A stretch of 64,000 bases of DNA from Cacajao melanocephalus (lineage: Eukaryota; Chordata; Mammalia; Primates; Pitheciidae), in NCBI GenBank assembly GCA_963573385.1, contig CAUYLG010041478.1, positions 1 to 64,000 on the forward strand. The letters run 5' to 3'. Both the position numbers and the translations under genes were made by a program. The notes under the pieces were generated by a model. It was not told where the DNA came from, did not search any database, and saw only the letters and a program-made list of their open reading frames with translations. Of the stretch, positions 61,031 through 64,000 are shown in pieces (position 1 is the first letter of the stretch; each line of letters begins with the position of its first letter).

Positions 61031-63177
61031 ACATGTGCCTATGTGCATTCACACACATGAACACAGAGTTACACTTCTAATGAAAGCCACCCTGCAGATC
61101 TCAAGCTTTCTATTCCCACCCAAACCATAGTTACAGATGTTACAGCTGACAGGTTGTCATTAATCAAATGATTCATTTCATTCACATTAAAAATGCATAC
61201 ACACAAATATTTGTTGTAATGAAACAGCTTATTTTAGAAATGCACTAACTTACAGGTGTTTCCAAATTTAAGATTATAGATACATTCATCCCTAAAAGGA
61301 GAGCTTTATTTTAAATTCTTCATTAGAAGTTATTAACTCCTTGCCAGAGAGGCTGAGGACAAAGACACTTGAACTAATAAGTCAGTACCATTGCCAGAGG
61401 AGATCAATGAGGGAGGAGAAAAATCTCAAAAATATTATGACAGTGAAACTACTAGCTTAAATTTACCTAATGTATATCTAGCTATCCAAGAACATACTTT
61501 TACAGAAAGGATATACTCTCCTTCATTTCCATAGCTCTCATTTTGGTGGCTGGAAAAAGGGGGTATTAATGCAGCCAAATGGCTTATTCAGGTCACACAG
61601 TGTTGAAGCAAGGAAACTAGCCAAAGGCACCTGTCAGCATTCACCAGTGAGCACCCCACGGCATCGAGTCTGGCCATGGCAGCCATCTATCTTTGCAGCC
61701 ACTGGATCTCTTGAGCTCCTGCATTTCCCCTACCCTCCATTGGAGAACTCTACCTCCTGGAGTATGCTTCAGAAATACAATCTCAGTGCTTTCCTCTACC
61801 AGATGACTTGGCCTGTCTCAGGCATATTGATTGGAATTCAGTGGAAACTTTTGAGTCAATTTTTTTAAAAGAAAGAAAACCACCCAGGCACAACTGAAAA
61901 AAAAAAAAAACTCAAAACCTTAAATTTTATTCAATGATCTGGGTTAGTGCCAGATTGGAGGGAACAACTTGCAAATTCTTCTTTAGAAGCTGTCAGAATA
62001 CTTGCCTTTAAGTTTGCCCTGACTCAGCTCTCTGCAGGAAAGACATGTTGCTACAGCTGATTCATCAATAAACTGTTTCTTGTCCAAGACAAGTCACTGA
62101 GTCACCTTTGATTCCACTTGACTCTGTTCGGTCCAAGAAGGGGTGCCTGCAGTTAGAGTGGACCACACAACTTCCGCAACTCAGTATGTCTTGAACTGCT
62201 CACAGAATGGCGGTTGAGCTTGTCCTCTTCACTCCTTGATGTGTATTAATTGCAAAGGTTTTGAACAAAACAGATGTTTAGGAGAAAAGAAATGATTCAG
62301 AAAATATCAAATCACCAGGTGCTTCTTTTTCATGATGAATGAACATCAATTTTTTTAAAAAGATGGTGTCAGTAGCAATCCAAAACACATACTATAGTAG
62401 AAAGTGAAAATATAAGGGCATTCTCAAATTCTTTAAAGATTTGTTTTTCTATAAATTGTTAATCTGCACCCCATAGCACTATCTTAAGTTTAAATAGCAA
62501 TAGCCGTCTTTTATTTCTATTGCTGAAAGACTAAGTAGTAACTTATGTGAGGGTAAATATGTCTCTACCAATACACCTAGTTGTGTTTATCACATACATT
62601 CAATAGAAAGTTCAATGGAAGGCTAATATCTGTAAAAAAACAAACAAACAAACAAAATAAAAACAGACTTCTTCTTGCATTTGAATCTGAATCAAAGAGT
62701 TGACATTGTCTTTTATGCAGTATGTGAAAAGACAGGTTGATTCCAGGGTCTGTGGTTTTCCTGATCATCAGAAAATTATGCACCAGAAAAATTAAGCAAC
62801 AACGTTGTATTTAGTATTGGGCAAACAAATGGGAAGGATGTTCTAGTCTTATTGAAGAGCTGGGATAATTTCAGGACTGGCATAAATATATCTAAGTATT
62901 TTTTTCCTTTTTATATATTTTCTCAAGAATGTTCATTGTTCTCTGAGCTCTTATCTGGACTCTAGATTGTAAATATTCTTTTTATAAGAAGAGTAAAATT
63001 AAAATTGAAAATACTTGATAGTGAACTCTGATTCTTTCTTAAGTTTTTTATATAACACTGTGACTTATAATCTATTTTAATTTTATCCAAGCCTGAATCA
63101 AGTAGTTTGTTTAGGTTTATAATTTCTATTTCTAATCACTGAAGAGGGGTCAATTTTTATAATCAGTGAGAATTTTG
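61031..63177. other. Unassigned stretch
   Basis: No named repeat or gene over about 2.1 kb, apart from short A-rich runs and (AAAC)n at 62633-62662. The 99-codon ORF at 61569-61868 has no domain. Confidence 0.4.
62633..62662. repeat. (AAAC)n simple repeat
   Basis: 'aaaaaaacaaacaaacaaac' continued by 'aaaataaaaac'. Confidence 0.85.
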
Positions 63178-64000
63178 TCGGGGGGAGGAGTTCTGAAATG
63201 GCAGAAAGGAACTGAAATAAATTTGCTCTTTTATACAAGCAACAAAAACAATGACAAAAGCCATCAAAATCAATTTGTTCAGAGCTCTGAAAGTTAATAA
63301 AAGGCAGGCAATTATTTAAGAAGCATTTATTTAAGAAAAACTGCTGAACCTACATGAGAACAGGACCTTTGTGATCTTTTAACTTGTCCATAGGAGCCTT
63401 GAATACTAATCATCTTGCAGCTGCAGTTGCTATAAAAACCAGCAGCCTTGCAGCCACTATATGGAACAGACTTGATTTGAAACTTCTCAAAAGTTTCCAT
63501 CTTCAGATCAGTGTCACTATTTGTCTTGACATAGAGCTCACTCTGCCAGAAAAGCTGTATTTGCAGTCACTATCTGACCTAACTTGGAGCTCACTCTGCT
63601 AGAAAAGCTCTACCCCAGAGAACTGGTTGAAAACAAAGCTTTGAAAATTGTTCAGAATCACAGTTGCCTGAGGCTGTGATACTAATAAGACTAAACAAGA
63701 GGTTGACCAAAAACTTAAAAGGAAGATCTGGGGACTGGGTTAACCATACAGGGCTCCAAAAAGCTCTGACATATTTCTGAGGCTGTAGAAGGAAGGCCAC
63801 ACACATGTGCAGAGTTTGTGCATTCCCTAGAAACATCCAAGAAGAACCCAATCTTCCATTTCTGGCTGACTTTTAGGCCCTGTACAAGCAGGAAGTGAAG
63901 GCTAAGGCAGAGCTGCAAACTACCTGAGCATTGAAGACACACCACAACACACACACAGAGTATCTCAGCAAAGGGCAGAAGTTTTACAGGTACAAGGCAC
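63178..64000 (+). mobile_element. Possible 5' region of an older L1, running off the window
   Basis: 'cggggggaggagttctgaaa' then 'tggcagaaaggaactg' has the form of an L1 5' start (G-run, 'atggc', 'aggaac'). The following 'tcagagctctgaaagttaat', 'aaaggcaggcaattattt' and 'caggaagtgaaggctaagg' feel like an old L1 5' UTR. I cannot reach ORF1 before the window ends, so this remains tentative. Confidence 0.42.
63504..63609 (+). repeat. 53-bp imperfect tandem duplication
   Basis: 'gtcactat' (63513 and 63566) and 'gagctcactctgcyagaaaa' (63534 and 63587) both recur at a spacing of 53 bases, so two units cover 63504-63556 and 63557-63609. A weaker related 'ttgcagccactat' lies near 63448. Confidence 0.85.

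Overview
This is primate, almost certainly human, nuclear DNA. It contains about ten Alu copies, primate-age L1, older L1M, L2 and MIR, MaLR and ERVL LTRs, an ERV1-type LTR, and hAT and Tigger DNA-transposon fossils. CpG is scarce and ORFs are short. I see no intact host protein-coding gene, convincing exon, tRNA, rRNA or CpG island. It reads as intergenic or deep-intronic sequence, and I see no previously undescribed functional system. The interest lies in how the repeats are built and nested. Family names come from reading consensus-like motifs by eye; finer subfamily names are tentative.

Layout. 1-9.2 kb: two antisense Alus, pyrimidine tracts, MIR and hAT (MER33-like) relics, two MLT1-type LTRs, and one old antisense L2 cut apart by an L1 and an MLT1 LTR. 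9.2-11.1 kb: an L1 with a 5' inversion (twin priming), a 13-bp target-site duplication and an Alu in each limb. 11.1-20.1 kb: sparse old repeats (L2, MIR, MER1-like hAT, one Alu) in otherwise unassigned DNA. 20.1-25 kb: a plus-strand ERVL-type provirus remnant with a 5' LTR, decayed pol and a 35-bp tandem repeat where the dUTPase-like sequence should be. 25-33.3 kb: L2, MIR and L1M pieces, a Tigger remnant with the tail of its transposase, a MER2-like element split by an Alu, and an Alu whose tail became an (AC)n microsatellite. 33.3-41.6 kb: the most repeat-poor stretch.

41.6-50 kb: two antisense L1M 3' regions carrying an Alu monomer and a solo MST/THE1-type LTR, followed by a minus-strand ERVL provirus. 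Its order is still readable from the LTR leftmost: dUTPase, integrase, RNase H, reverse transcriptase, protease, gag-like sequence. 50-54.1 kb: old plus-strand L1M with an MST-type LTR. 54.1-58.7 kb: a primate L1 with its 5' UTR, broken ORF1 and ORF2, joined abruptly at about 58,689 to an antisense L1 3' region. 59.4-61 kb: antisense L1M split by an ERV1-type LTR that keeps a TATA box and a poly(A) signal. 61-64 kb: unassigned DNA, then what may be the 5' end of another L1.

No genes work together here. The coding-like pieces are dead remnants of retrotransposon and transposon enzymes.
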